DNA of 64,000 nt from Chryseobacterium sp. RU37D (GCF_900156075.1 NZ_FTMM01000007.1:1-64000), one strand, 5' to 3'. Shown: positions 35,434-45,536, counted from the first letter of the stretch. The notes: generated by a model not told the origin, from the letters alone. A program made the numbers and translations.

Positions 35434-36432
35434 TTATGTCTGTTGAGCCAAATATTCCGTATAAAATTCCTGGGTTTCTTTAATAAGAGCATCCATTTCT
35501 TCTAAAGAGAAAACTTCTAAAAATTTCTTCCTGAAATCTTTAAAATGAGGCACTCCACGGAAATAATTACTGTAATGCTGCCTCATTTCCACTAATCCCA
35601 ATCTTTCACCTTTCCATTCTGCGCTCCATTCTGCATGTTGGCGAACAGCTAATAATCTGTCTTCAATTTTTGGTGCAGTAAGATGGTCTCCGGTTTTAAA
35701 GAAATGTTTGATTTCGTTAAAAATCCAAGGATAGCCAATGGCCGCACGGCCGATCATGATTCCGTCACAGGCGTATTTTTGTTTGTATTCCAAAGCTTTT
35801 TCAGGAGAATCGATATCACCGTTTCCAAAAATAGGAATTTCAATGTTAGGATTTTGCTTGATCCTTGAGATATGCTCCCAATCTGCCTCGCCTTTGTACA
35901 TTTGGGCACGTGTTCTTGCATGGATTGTTAAAGCTTTAATCCCTGTTTCCTGGAGACGCTCTGCAACTTCGTCAATATTAATGGAAGTACTGTCCCAGCC
36001 CAAACGTGTTTTTACCGTTACAGGAAGGCTTGTAGAGCTTACAACAGCTTTTGTAAGGCGTACCATAAGGTCAATATCCTTTAAAACACCGGCTCCGGCC
36101 CCTTTGCAGACCACTTTTTTTACAGGACATCCGAAATTAATATCCACCAGATCGGGATTAACAGTTTCCACAATTCTTGCAGACATGGCCATTGCTTCTT
36201 CATCTCCACCGAAAATCTGGATTCCAACAGGTCTTTCGTAATCAAAGATATCTAATTTTTTTCTGCTCTTGATAGCATCACGAATCAGCCCTTCAGAAGA
36301 GATAAATTCTGAATACATCAGATCTGCACCATGCATTTTGCAAAGCCTTCTGAATGGCGGATCGCTTACATCCTCCATCGGTGCAAGCAAAAGCGGAAAT
36401 TCCGGCAGTTCTATATTGCCTATTTTTATCAT
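35434..36432 (-). CDS. dusB: tRNA-dihydrouridine synthase
   Basis: The 332-aa FMN enzyme has LLAPMEDVSDPPFRRLCKMH at the start (FMN phosphate side), GIQIFGGDEEAMAM, VDINFGCPVKKVVCKGAGAG with the catalytic cysteine in the CPVKKV loop, and GNGDIDSPEKAL ... GIMIGRAAIGYPWIF. It reduces uridines in the tRNA D-loop. Symbol dusB is used for the general bacterial type; exact position specificity is not determinable. Monocistronic. Confidence 0.9.
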   Translation of the reverse strand: MIKIGNIELPEFPLLLAPMEDVSDPPFRRLCKMHGADLMYSEFISSEGLIRDAIKSRKKLDIFDYERPVGIQIFGGDEEAMAMSARIVETVNPDLVDINFGCPVKKVVCKGAGAGVLKDIDLMVRLTKAVVSSTSLPVTVKTRLGWDSTSINIDEVAERLQETGIKALTIHARTRAQMYKGEADWEHISRIKQNPNIEIPIFGNGDIDSPEKALEYKQKYACDGIMIGRAAIGYPWIFNEIKHFFKTGDHLTAPKIEDRLLAVRQHAEWSAEWKGERLGLVEMRQHYSNYFRGVPHFKDFRKKFLEVFSLEEMDALIKETQEFYTEYLAQQT

Positions 36433-36620
36433 GGTGCAAATTTACAAAATTTTAAACTTCTCCAGCATGAATAAAATCTATGAGCTAATTTGATGAGCGT
36501 GGAGGGAAGTAGTGAGGGAGAGTGGTGGAGGTAGGTTGTGTGGAAAGTTTTAGTAAAAAAAAAATTAATAACATTAATTTTTTGCTCTTAAATACTAAAT
36601 CCTAAAACTTTCCAATTCAA

Positions 36621-39600
36621 TTAAAAGCTTGCTTTTACCTGCATACTTCCAATGTGGATGGTTCTGTCACCGGAATTTCTTCCTTCATAATTTAAATTTA
36701 ACTGCAGAAAAGAATTGATTGCCTGTTGAATGAAAACGCTCCAAACCTGATTTTTTCCTGGTTTTAGTCCGTCAAGCATTTGGTTCCCGACGATACTGAA
36801 ATTATTTCCGGTAAAATTGTTATTAATAAAAGAAAAATTCCCCCTGATGGATGTTTTTTTACGTTCCCACTGGATGGTCCCCGTAATGTCAAAAGCTTTT
36901 AATAATTCTTCACCATCCACTCTTTGCTTTTGGCGGTAAGCAGATGAAAGCTCAGCCTGGATGGCATCAGTGAATTTATACGTGGCTTTTGGTTTTGTTT
37001 CAAAATTATTCAAGCGGTAATCTCTTGTTGCAAATAATTGTGAAGAGTTTTGAATATCATGCACGGAATTTTCCCAGTCTACCCTGAATTCTTTATTAAA
37101 CCAATATCCGATATTCAGGAAATGCGAAATCTGCTCCCTTTCTTCATTGCTGAAATTGGCGTTCACTAGATTATCATTGGAAATAAAGCGGTAGTTTCCG
37201 TTCCATCCGGATTTTTCCGTAGGACTAAACTGCACCGAAGCTAAGATATTTTGATTTTTCAGGATTTGGTCATCATTTTTTTCAAAAGGATTTAATACTA
37301 AAACTTTGTCTTTTTTATAAAAAGAGTTTTGTGAATTCAGGGAAATATTGAAATTCCAGCGTTTTAAAAATTTATTTTCAGAATTAAATACAATAGATGG
37401 ATTTACGAATAAAGCTAGCTGAATTTTATTTTTATTGGAAGGGATATACCTTACGGAATTGGTGTAAACCCTGATATACTGGGCTAGATCCGAATATTCC
37501 GCGATTTCAAACTCATCAAGCTGTTGAATGCCATCCCCATTATAATCTGTCCATTTATAAATACCCTGTCCGTCTGTAACTTTTATATACTGAAATTCAC
37601 GCTGTGCCTCCTGTCCATTTCCAAGCTCATAAAAAGCCTGGAGTCGCATCCCGTTTTTGAAAAGCTGCTGATTGTAAAGGATATTTCCTACTACGAAATC
37701 ATTGTTTTTGGAAGTATCCACATCCTGATTTTGATAAAAGAATTTTCTGTAATGGAGTAGGGCGTTTAAGGTGGTTTTTTCTGTTTTAATGATTTGGCTT
37801 TCTGCCATAAACCCTAGAATATTGTTCATGTTTTGAAGCCTGTTGTCACGAACGGAATCGTTGTCACGCATGTAGACTTTTGCCAATAATTTTGTTCTAG
37901 TACTGTCTCCAATTTTTTTCTGAACAAAAACTTCTTTCCAGCTGAAACTTGTTGCATCCATTAATTGAGTGTCATTGTATTTCTTCTCATTATGTTCCAT
38001 GCTTCCTCCGACTGCCCAGCTTCCTTTTTTGCCGGTAAATTCGGTTGAAACACCACCCCTGATAAATTTAGTGTCCTGAAGAATAGCATTTGTATTCAAA
38101 TAAGAAAAAGTTCCTTTTGTGAAAAATTTTCCTTTAATCCATCCGAAATCAAGATCGTTTTTAATTCCTTTATAAGAATCCTGTTCATCGAGATAATTAA
38201 TTCTGTAGTTTAAGGTTGATTTATTATTCCATTTATTAAGGAAGCTGAAAATGAATCGGTTTTGAGTTCTTCCACTAAATTCCTGAGTTAAGTTAAAGTC
38301 TCTGGAAAATTCTACATCATTGATCCTGTCCAGAATATGAAACTGTCTGTCAATATATTGATATTCAAAGTTTGGAGTTCCTTTCCAATTGTTTTTGGTG
38401 AATGTTTTATTCCCGAAAATTCTCCAGGCGTAACCAAAATTTTGATTCGAATCTTTTGAAGAGAATAAATTCACATCATAATTACTTAAAGAAATATCGG
38501 CACCTATTTTACCGTCTTTCAATAAATATTCAGAGTTTATGGAATATACCTGTGATTTTTCCGGGGAAGGCAGTTTTCTTACGGCTCTATAATCTCCCTG
38601 ATTGGGTCCGACATATTCAAAAACACGGCCGTTATTGGTCGTTTGTGTTATTTTATAATCACCAAGATTTGCTCCGAAATAGGTGTAGGAAACTGTGTAA
38701 AGGGTCTGATTGGCATCCGTTGAAAATTCATAATAATTTCCGTTCGGGTTTTGAACCAGGCGGTAAAGGATTTTGTTGACATCATATTCTGTCACAACTC
38801 CCGAAGGGGCATACATCAGGTCTGGATTATTTCCTGCATTAGCAAGGATTTGCTCATCTTCTGGTGAAAGATTTAAAGATAAAGGTGCATTTTTGTTATC
38901 ATTTTCCATGAACCAGTTTAGGCCGAGCCTTAATTTTTCTCTTTTATGCTCCACTTTTCCGGTAAATAAATATCTTGAATAATTTCTGTTGGTATAATTA
39001 TAAGAAATGGTGATAAAGTTCTGTTGGAAAATAGGACGGAAACTGGTAAAAGTAACTTCTCCCGTATTGTAATTAATTATATAATCTTGGTTTTCCCCTC
39101 TTTTCATTAAAATACCATCGATGAAAACCTGTTCTGAGCCGGAGATCAGGGTAATGAATTGTTCTCCATTTTTACCGGTCAGACGATATGGTCCTTGGTT
39201 ACCTTCAACTCCCTGAAAACGGACTCTGTGGAATTCACTTCGCGCTACACCCATCGAAACGTCTACAAAAGTTTTATTGTCTTTTCCAAATTCTGTCTGG
39301 AATTCAAGACCCATGCTTCGTCTCTGATATTTTGCAAAATAATTTTTAGCTTCTACTAAATCAAGATGCCCGGCTCTTAATATGGATTTATCCTTAATAT
39401 TAAGCTGCATATAGATCTTATCAAATTCCTCAAGAGTTTGTGTATATCCATCCGCCTGAATCGGCAGATTGTGGTCTGAAATACTGGCCAAAATGGTAAC
39501 ATCTTTGGAAAGCCTTCCGGAAATCTGCAAATCCATCGAGCTTTGTACAGACTGCCCTTGATTGTTACCAAAAGTAATCCCCCGGATAATGGAACCTTTG

Positions 39601-39869
39601 GAATTTAATTCTCCTAAAAATCTTTTTTTATCATTTTTAGCAAGAACGGCTTCGTCTACGATTATTTTGTTGCTGGTTTTTACAAAATCCATCGTGTCTT
39701 TGGCAAAAATATCCTGCTCAAATTTTGCGGCCAAAATACTGTCTTGTTTACTATTGTCCTGCTTCAAACTATCCTGAGGAAGATTAGGGTTTTTCCACGT
39801 GAACACCTGAGCATTACCCGAAAATATGCCTATAAAAATCAACACGAATATTAGAAAATAATTCCGCAA
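36621..39869 (-). CDS. Large outer-membrane beta-barrel protein (1082 aa), unknown function
   Basis: A TTG start at 39869 is followed directly by a signal peptide (MRNYFLIFVLIFIGIFSGNA). After a linker rich in KQD, the segment RGITFGNNQGQSVQSSMDLQ and FAKYQRRSMGLEFQTEFGK begins a very long series of beta strands that continues to the end (LQLNLNYEGRNSGDRTIHIG). No plug, FN3 or sorting domain is seen, so it is probably an outer-membrane barrel. I cannot match a named family; SprA of the T9SS was considered but is about twice as long. Monocistronic. Confidence 0.65.
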   Translation of the reverse strand: MRNYFLIFVLIFIGIFSGNAQVFTWKNPNLPQDSLKQDNSKQDSILAAKFEQDIFAKDTMDFVKTSNKIIVDEAVLAKNDKKRFLGELNSKGSIIRGITFGNNQGQSVQSSMDLQISGRLSKDVTILASISDHNLPIQADGYTQTLEEFDKIYMQLNIKDKSILRAGHLDLVEAKNYFAKYQRRSMGLEFQTEFGKDNKTFVDVSMGVARSEFHRVRFQGVEGNQGPYRLTGKNGEQFITLISGSEQVFIDGILMKRGENQDYIINYNTGEVTFTSFRPIFQQNFITISYNYTNRNYSRYLFTGKVEHKREKLRLGLNWFMENDNKNAPLSLNLSPEDEQILANAGNNPDLMYAPSGVVTEYDVNKILYRLVQNPNGNYYEFSTDANQTLYTVSYTYFGANLGDYKITQTTNNGRVFEYVGPNQGDYRAVRKLPSPEKSQVYSINSEYLLKDGKIGADISLSNYDVNLFSSKDSNQNFGYAWRIFGNKTFTKNNWKGTPNFEYQYIDRQFHILDRINDVEFSRDFNLTQEFSGRTQNRFIFSFLNKWNNKSTLNYRINYLDEQDSYKGIKNDLDFGWIKGKFFTKGTFSYLNTNAILQDTKFIRGGVSTEFTGKKGSWAVGGSMEHNEKKYNDTQLMDATSFSWKEVFVQKKIGDSTRTKLLAKVYMRDNDSVRDNRLQNMNNILGFMAESQIIKTEKTTLNALLHYRKFFYQNQDVDTSKNNDFVVGNILYNQQLFKNGMRLQAFYELGNGQEAQREFQYIKVTDGQGIYKWTDYNGDGIQQLDEFEIAEYSDLAQYIRVYTNSVRYIPSNKNKIQLALFVNPSIVFNSENKFLKRWNFNISLNSQNSFYKKDKVLVLNPFEKNDDQILKNQNILASVQFSPTEKSGWNGNYRFISNDNLVNANFSNEEREQISHFLNIGYWFNKEFRVDWENSVHDIQNSSQLFATRDYRLNNFETKPKATYKFTDAIQAELSSAYRQKQRVDGEELLKAFDITGTIQWERKKTSIRGNFSFINNNFTGNNFSIVGNQMLDGLKPGKNQVWSVFIQQAINSFLQLNLNYEGRNSGDRTIHIGSMQVKASF

Positions 39870-39977
39870 ATCTGCCTAAATAATTTGTAAAAATAACTAA
39901 AAATTGTTAACGAGAAAGGTTTTAGTAGTATTAACAAAAAATTAACCCAATTATTGTCTTGTTTTGAAATAATCACT

Positions 39978-39985
39978 TAATTTTG
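39978..39985 (+). promoter_or_regulatory. -7 box TAATTTTG of the T9SS cargo gene
   Basis: TAATTTTG fits TAnnTTTG. TTG at 39954-39956 or 39959-39961 lies 21 or 16 nt upstream. The ATG follows after 34 nt, giving a normal leader. Confidence 0.6.
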
Positions 39986-40019
39986 TGCCGTAAATTATTA
40001 ATAATTAAATTTTTAAATC

Positions 40020-40793
40020 ATGAAAAAACTTTATTCGCTATTGGCTACTGTATTGGTAGCATCAAGCTTTTTTGCCCAAACAGTTTTCAGTGCAACCTTT
40101 GATGATGTAACTGGAACCGGAGGAAATGATGGAGGGTGGAGCGGGAGTGTTGCCGGGTCAGGATTTACAGACGGGAATACCTCTTATACCACAGGGGGTG
40201 CCTGGACTTTTGCAAAAATTTACAAAGGAAATCAGTGCCTTAAAGCAGGAACGAGTTCTGCAAAAGGAACTGTAACTACTCCTACTATTAATTTAACAGG
40301 TAATGGTACTTTAACTTTCAGAGCCGGGGCCTGGAACGGAGCAAGCGAAGTAACTACTTTAAATGTTTCTGCTACAGGAGCTGCTTTAAGTGTACCCAGC
40401 GTAACTTTAACGAAAGGTGCGTTTGGTAGCTATACTGTAAATATTACGGGTGCAACCGGAGCTGTAACTCTTACTTTTGAAGGAAGTGTAGCTGCTAATA
40501 ACAGATTCTTTATTGATGATATTGTAGTGACTGCAAATACTACTTTAGCTGTTTCTGATTTGTCTAAAACTAAGGGAAGCTTAGTTAAAAATACTTTTGT
40601 AAAAAATGAAGAAATTACTTTTGGAGCTCAGGCTAAAGACGTAAAAGTATACAATATGTACGGACAGGTTGTAAAAACTGCTTCTGTAAAAGAAAACGAA
40701 TCTTTAAACGTTTCTGATTTACAAAAAGGAAGTTATATAGTAACCGGTACGGTAAATAATCAGCCGATTTCTCAAAAAATCCTTAAGGACTAG
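40020..40793 (+). CDS. T9SS type A sorting-domain protein (257 aa)
   Basis: The protein has a signal peptide (MKKLYSLLATVLVASSFFAQ) and a central beta-rich domain (about 30-175; GNGTLTFRAGAWNGASEVTT, NRFFIDDIVVTAN) resembling a carbohydrate-binding or jelly-roll fold. A C-terminal Por secretion sorting domain spans about 185-257 (VKVYNMYGQVVKTASV; LNVSDLQKGSYIVTGTV; KILKD). Cargo of the type IX secretion system, either released or lipid-anchored at the cell surface. No enzymatic motif is recognised. Downstream is a dead insertion sequence. Confidence 0.88.
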   Translation: MKKLYSLLATVLVASSFFAQTVFSATFDDVTGTGGNDGGWSGSVAGSGFTDGNTSYTTGGAWTFAKIYKGNQCLKAGTSSAKGTVTTPTINLTGNGTLTFRAGAWNGASEVTTLNVSATGAALSVPSVTLTKGAFGSYTVNITGATGAVTLTFEGSVAANNRFFIDDIVVTANTTLAVSDLSKTKGSLVKNTFVKNEEITFGAQAKDVKVYNMYGQVVKTASVKENESLNVSDLQKGSYIVTGTVNNQPISQKILKD

Positions 40794-40814
40794 TCTTAAA
40801 TTTTAAAATAAATT

Positions 40815-41462
40815 TGTTTAAACTTTAATTTTCTTTAAGAACAAAATAGAAAAAGCCAAATAATGTAGATTTCTCCAGGTTATACTCAAAGTCTCGAACC
40901 TTACTAATAAAACCTTGAAGCTATCAAGCCAAGCATTTGCTTTTTCTATTTTGAATCTTCTTTTATACAACTTATAATCAAAATATTTTTCATATTTCGC
41001 ATCTCCATTGCGAGGATTCTCTTTAATATTTTCGATGATTTCTTTTTTGATGCAGAAAATCTCTGAATTGTTTATTATCAAAATCGACCTGCATTAAGAA
41101 ATAATCCTTTATACTATATATCAGCATCGTTCAGAAGATCGAGAATATCATCTTTCCTTAATATGATATAAATCACGATGCTCTCCGCTTATTGGATTTC
41201 CTATTGAAAGTATTTCTCTTTTGGTTATTACAAAGGAAAATATCATTACTGGTTTTGATAATTTTTTTCTCTGATATCCTACCGCTCTTCACCTCCTGTT
41301 CTGCTATGGGGTAGTTTGTCAGCTTATTTCAATCGTTTTACAATCAGTTTAAAGGTTGTTTTCCTATATCAAATCTTGTAGAAAATTCTCGTTTGCCTTG
41401 ACTCAAATGAGGTAAATCTATTTTTCCACTTTGGAAATTCTTTCTTTAAAAAAGTTTAAACA
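40815..41462 (-). mobile_element. Decayed IS5-like insertion sequence with 12-bp terminal repeats
   Basis: TGTTTAAACTTT at 40815-40826 is exactly inverted at 41451-41462, and the transposase relic (minus strand) fills the space between. Total length is 648 bp, shorter than an intact IS5 element. No clear target duplication was found. The transposase stop codon lies inside the left repeat. Confidence 0.6.
40818..41300 (-). pseudogene. IS5-like transposase relic
   Basis: The minus-strand frame 41081-40818 encodes the C-terminal DDE part: YKLYKRRFKIEKANAWLDSF, followed by LLVRFETLSITWRNLHYLAF and SILFLKKI. Further upstream, in other frames, GNPISGEHRDLYHIKE (41201-41155) and KGLFLNADFGFDNKQF-like words can be read through stops and shifts; these are the central catalytic parts of IS5-group transposases. 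At least two frameshifts or stops separate the pieces, so the gene is dead. Confidence 0.8.
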
Positions 41463-41527
41463 GCTTTATAATATAATTCTTAATAAGAAATCAAATAAAA
41501 TGAATACTATCATTATCCAAATAAAAA

Positions 41528-41655
41528 AGTCCCCGTCTTTCAACGAGGACTAAAAACTAATAACCATGAAAACTCAAATTAAACATGAGTGGCTGCAAAT
41601 TTATGAAATGTATGCCATCTATATGCTTATATTTACCATTAATTTCATCAATTAA
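41528..41655 (+). other. Hairpin followed by a 29-codon ORF
   Basis: AGTCCCCGT (41528-41536) pairs with ACGAGGACT (41543-41551) with one C-A position that becomes G-U on the minus strand. It is flanked by A-runs, so it can also be a minus-strand terminator. ACTAATAACC then leads into ATG (41566) and a 29-codon frame, MKTQIKHEWLQIYEMY and a hydrophobic end, stop at 41655. Whether it is a leader peptide, toxin-like peptide or a relic of a lost gene is open. Confidence 0.35.
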
Positions 41656-41713
41656 CAGTTATTTATCAAATTTTAAAAATTATTTAAGAACGTTTATGAT
41701 CCTATTTACAAAA

Positions 41714-41741
41714 AATAAGCCCTCATTTCTGAGAGCTTATT
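41714..41741 (-). terminator. Terminator of the 1258-aa T9SS gene
   Basis: On the minus strand AATAAGCTCTCA pairs with TGAGGGCTTATT (one G-U), 19 nt after the stop, with A/T-rich flanks. Confidence 0.75.
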
Positions 41742-41759
41742 CTGTTTTTTATATATTTA

Positions 41760-44700
41760 TTATTCTTTAATAAATTTCTTCTGAGTTGTACCTTGTGCAT
41801 CTTCGATGTCAATGATATAAACTCCGTTGATCAAATTATGTACATCAATCTTGTTGTTTAAGATAATTCCTGAAGACACTACCTGCCCTGCTGTATTATA
41901 GATCTTATAATTAGCTTTCTTACTAATATTTTTCACATTCAATATTGTTTTCACAGGATTAGGGAAAATCAGAATATCATTCTGGTTTACCGAATTTGGG
42001 ATAGCTGGTTTAGAAATCCTTACGGTATAGTCTTCTACTTCTCCCGTTGGGAAGCTTGTACAGTTTACAGGAATTCCATCTTTTTGCATTGCTACTCTCA
42101 TTACTACATATTTGTAGTCTGTCATACTAATGAATGCATCTGCAGGCACTGAGAATGTTCCGCTTACTGTCTGCTCATTATTGGAAGGTGCAACAAAAAT
42201 TCTTTCGTTGATGTCAAAATATCCGTTTCTGTTGAAATCAATCCATACAGCTACTCCGGCATTAGCATTTCCTGAAAGCTTTTTATCAATCGTGATTTTA
42301 TTATTTGATGAGCCTTGGATTAATTCAATGAACTTAACAGGAACACCCGTATAATCAGAATAGTTTGAAGCTTGAGATTCATTCACCATTTCAGGTTTAC
42401 CATTTGGAGTCATTGTTACTTTTGAAATATATTCAGAAGATGATATTGTAGATTCCATTTGGCAATACACTACTGTAGGTGTTGTAAATATATAAGGCTG
42501 AGTATATGTACCCGGAGTTCCATTACATATGTTTACAACCTGCATTTCATACTGAGTCAATTCCGTAAGTCCTGTTAATGTAACTGTATTTGTAGAAGAG
42601 GGAATATTTGTCCAGCTAGGAATACCTACTTTTCTATATCTAAGGATATAAGTTGCGCCAGGAAAAGGATCCCATGTTACAACAGCTGTAGTTGTCGTAA
42701 GGTTAGTAATCGTTAGCCCCGGAGGAGCAATATCACATGTTCTTTCAGTTGTAAACACTTTAGGATTAGACCAAGTATTTAGCGTAGTTTCGTTATCACA
42801 CATATTAGCGATCTGAACCTCATATGTTGTATACACATTTAAATTGGTAAGTGTATAAGTATTTGCTGGTGCCGCAGGTAATGTAATATTTGGAATATTC
42901 CATCCTGTTGGGCCGCTTCCTACGATTCTGTATCTTAGGTAGTAGTGAGAACTTGCTGCAAGTGGAGACCATGTAACCAAAGCAGAAGTTGTAGTAATAT
43001 TACTTATTGTCACGTTCGGAGGTGTAGGATCACATCTTGTAAGGAATTCATTATGGGAGAATACGCCGAGTGTACCGTTACAAACCGCTGCTACTTCAAC
43101 TTCATATTGAGTTGCAGATAAGAGGTTTGTTAATGTAGTAGTATTTGTAGGAGTTGGGAAAGGTGCTGCAGCAATATTTGCCATCAACCATGTTGTAGAT
43201 CCTACAGGTCTGTATCTGATCGTATAACTAGCACCACCGTTATCCTGAGGCCAAGTCAGAACTACCGAATTATGAGTAGGAGTTGCTACTGTGACAGTAG
43301 GAGTTGCAGTACTACAAATACGTAACTTAATATTATCAATAGCTGCAGGAGGTTGGTTACCACCGGTGCCGTCATTTCTCCATTCAAATACCAAACGCAT
43401 GGTTTGCCCTGCAAAACTGCTGATATTTAAATTCGGGTTAAGGTATGACTGCCAAGTATCCTGCTGGTTATAATTCGTACCAATCTGGATTCTTCCTGCT
43501 CCAGTAGTAATTTGAGTTCCCGCAGTCGGCATGAAGGTTACAGGAACCAACCATACCCTTAAATAATCCCAAGAACCTTCCCCTTGTGCTTTCCAATCGA
43601 AGGAGAAGGTAACATTTGTAGTTCCTGTAGGAACAGTGATATCTCTATAAGCATGAACTACACTTGATGCTGAAGTTGTATAAGCGTTCGTAGTTCCATT
43701 GTCATTAGAGATATAGATTGATCTTGCAGGGTTTCCGGTAGCATTACCATAGAACCATTTATTAGTCTGTGTTGTACTTCCGGTGAATCCTAAGTCATTA
43801 TTTGTAGAGAAGTCCTGATAATAAGGAATCGTTGTTGGAATCTGTGGAGTTGTAAAACTTGGTCCTGCCACCCAGAAACTTTTGTCAGAAGCTACACATA
43901 CAGAACGAACCCAGAAATAATAAGTAGTATTTGGTGTTAATGAAGATAGAAGTGCTGTCGTTGTTGCTGAACTTCCTGTTGGAGCAGTCGTAGCAATAGG
44001 AGAAACGTTTGTTGTAGTCAGGTAATATTGATATCCTCCTACAGGTATAGGTGTCGGAGCTGTCCAGTTGATCGTAGCTGTTGTAGTAGTAACGTTTGAC
44101 ACAGCCAATGCTGATGGTACTTTACATGTCGGAATACTTAAGTTAATATTATCAATAGCGGCTGGAGGTTGTGTACCGCCGCTCCCATCATTTCTCCATT
44201 CAAATACAAGACGCATGGTCTGTCCTGCAAAAGAGCTTAGGTTTAATGAGGTATTAAGATAGTTTTGCCAAGTTGTCTGCTGGTTAAAATTACCTCCTAC
44301 CTGAATTCTTCCTCCTCCGGTACCAATCTGAGTCCCCGGTGTAGGAACAAAAGATGTAGGAACCAACCAAACTCTTAAATAATCCCAAGAGCTTTCCCCT
44401 TCGGCTTTCCAGTCAAAAGACAATGCAGCATCAGTAGTTCCCACAGGGATTGCAATATCTCTGTATGCCTGAACAACACTGCTTGAGCCTATACTGTAAG
44501 CGTTAGAGACTCCATTATCATTAGAAATATAAAGAGAATTTGCAGGGTTTCCTAAAGCTGTACCATAGAACCATTTGTTAGTCTGCGTCCCATTATTAAG
44601 TTGAAGATCATTACCTGTGGAGAAGTCCTGAGTATAAGGAACAGTAGTCGGGATCTGTGTAGTTGTAAAACTAGGTCCTGCCATCCAAACACTTTTATCT

Positions 44701-45536
44701 GTTCCGCTGCAGATAGAACGTACCCACCAGAAATAAGTAGTTACAGGAGCCAGCGTGGGAGTTACTGTAGTACCTGCATTCGAAATACCTGTTGTAGCGG
44801 CTACTGGAGCAGTGTTGGTTGTGCTTAAATAATATTCATATCCGTTTCCTGGTACAGGAGATGGAGCAGTCCATGATAATGTAGCTGTAGTAGCGCCTAT
44901 CGCAGATGCCGTCATTCCCGAAGGCATGATGCAGGTAGGGATGCTTATATTAATATTGTCAATGGCAATAGCTGGCTGAGTACCACCGGTGCCGTCATTT
45001 CTCCATTCAAATACAAGACGCATTGTATTTCCTGCATAAGGAGCAACATTTAAGTTAGGCAAACTGTAATTCTGCCAGGTACTCTGTAGATTAAGCTGGG
45101 CAAGCTGTGTTCTTCCAGTCCCTGCACTAATCTGTGTTCCTGGCGTAGGGGTAAAAGTGGCAGGTACTACCCAAACTTTTATATAATCCCAAGTAGATTC
45201 TCCTCCGCTTTTCCAGTCGAAAGAAAAATTAGCAATAGTAGATCCGACGGGAATTGTGAAGTCCCTGTATGCCTGAACCGTACTTGAGCTATTTATTGTA
45301 TAAGCATTAGATATCCCATTATCATTTGAGACATAGATTGAGCTTCCTGTATTCCCTGTAAACGCTCCATAAACCCACTTATTGGTTTGTGTACCATTAA
45401 GAAGTGTAAAATCGTTGGTTGTATTAAAATCCTGAGAATAAGGTAATGTAGCAGGTGCTTGACCATAGACAGCCGGTATGGCGCCTAAATTTATCAAACA
45501 CAGAAGAAGTACTAAGAAAGTAGAAAGTTTCTTCAT
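41760..45536 (-). CDS. Multidomain FN3 / MAM-like surface protein, T9SS cargo (1258 aa)
   Basis: A signal peptide (1-25, ending AIPAVYGQ) is followed by three near-identical modules of about 170 residues at roughly 31-200, 298-470 and 570-740. Each holds QDF..ND, TNKW.YG, ISNDNG, a jelly-roll-like FDWK and MRLVFEWRNDG (choice-of-anchor/MAM type). FN3 domains follow modules 1 and 2, and three FN3 domains follow module 3. A GEVED domain (ending FPTGEVEDYTVRI) and a type A sorting domain (about 1180-1258; ILIFPNPVKTILNVKN) complete it. Predicted secreted adhesin or surface polymer-binding protein exported by T9SS. The repeated DNA may recombine. Confidence 0.9.
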   Translation of the reverse strand: MKKLSTFLVLLLCLINLGAIPAVYGQAPATLPYSQDFNTTNDFTLLNGTQTNKWVYGAFTGNTGSSIYVSNDNGISNAYTINSSSTVQAYRDFTIPVGSTIANFSFDWKSGGESTWDYIKVWVVPATFTPTPGTQISAGTGRTQLAQLNLQSTWQNYSLPNLNVAPYAGNTMRLVFEWRNDGTGGTQPAIAIDNINISIPTCIMPSGMTASAIGATTATLSWTAPSPVPGNGYEYYLSTTNTAPVAATTGISNAGTTVTPTLAPVTTYFWWVRSICSGTDKSVWMAGPSFTTTQIPTTVPYTQDFSTGNDLQLNNGTQTNKWFYGTALGNPANSLYISNDNGVSNAYSIGSSSVVQAYRDIAIPVGTTDAALSFDWKAEGESSWDYLRVWLVPTSFVPTPGTQIGTGGGRIQVGGNFNQQTTWQNYLNTSLNLSSFAGQTMRLVFEWRNDGSGGTQPPAAIDNINLSIPTCKVPSALAVSNVTTTTATINWTAPTPIPVGGYQYYLTTTNVSPIATTAPTGSSATTTALLSSLTPNTTYYFWVRSVCVASDKSFWVAGPSFTTPQIPTTIPYYQDFSTNNDLGFTGSTTQTNKWFYGNATGNPARSIYISNDNGTTNAYTTSASSVVHAYRDITVPTGTTNVTFSFDWKAQGEGSWDYLRVWLVPVTFMPTAGTQITTGAGRIQIGTNYNQQDTWQSYLNPNLNISSFAGQTMRLVFEWRNDGTGGNQPPAAIDNIKLRICSTATPTVTVATPTHNSVVLTWPQDNGGASYTIRYRPVGSTTWLMANIAAAPFPTPTNTTTLTNLLSATQYEVEVAAVCNGTLGVFSHNEFLTRCDPTPPNVTISNITTTSALVTWSPLAASSHYYLRYRIVGSGPTGWNIPNITLPAAPANTYTLTNLNVYTTYEVQIANMCDNETTLNTWSNPKVFTTERTCDIAPPGLTITNLTTTTAVVTWDPFPGATYILRYRKVGIPSWTNIPSSTNTVTLTGLTELTQYEMQVVNICNGTPGTYTQPYIFTTPTVVYCQMESTISSSEYISKVTMTPNGKPEMVNESQASNYSDYTGVPVKFIELIQGSSNNKITIDKKLSGNANAGVAVWIDFNRNGYFDINERIFVAPSNNEQTVSGTFSVPADAFISMTDYKYVVMRVAMQKDGIPVNCTSFPTGEVEDYTVRISKPAIPNSVNQNDILIFPNPVKTILNVKNISKKANYKIYNTAGQVVSSGIILNNKIDVHNLINGVYIIDIEDAQGTTQKKFIKE

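Noticed and set aside
35738-36241. 167-codon ORF antisense to the dihydrouridine synthase gene
   Set aside because: Shadow frame; the minus-strand protein has all family motifs.
36488-36540. G-rich stretch (GTGGAGGGAAGTAGTGAGGG and onwards) as a G-quadruplex or heptad repeat
   Set aside because: G-runs are mostly two long, and no consistent 7-nt register is seen.
36621-39869. Assignment of the 1082-aa barrel as SprA
   Set aside because: SprA is about twice as long; only the general outer-membrane pattern is shared.
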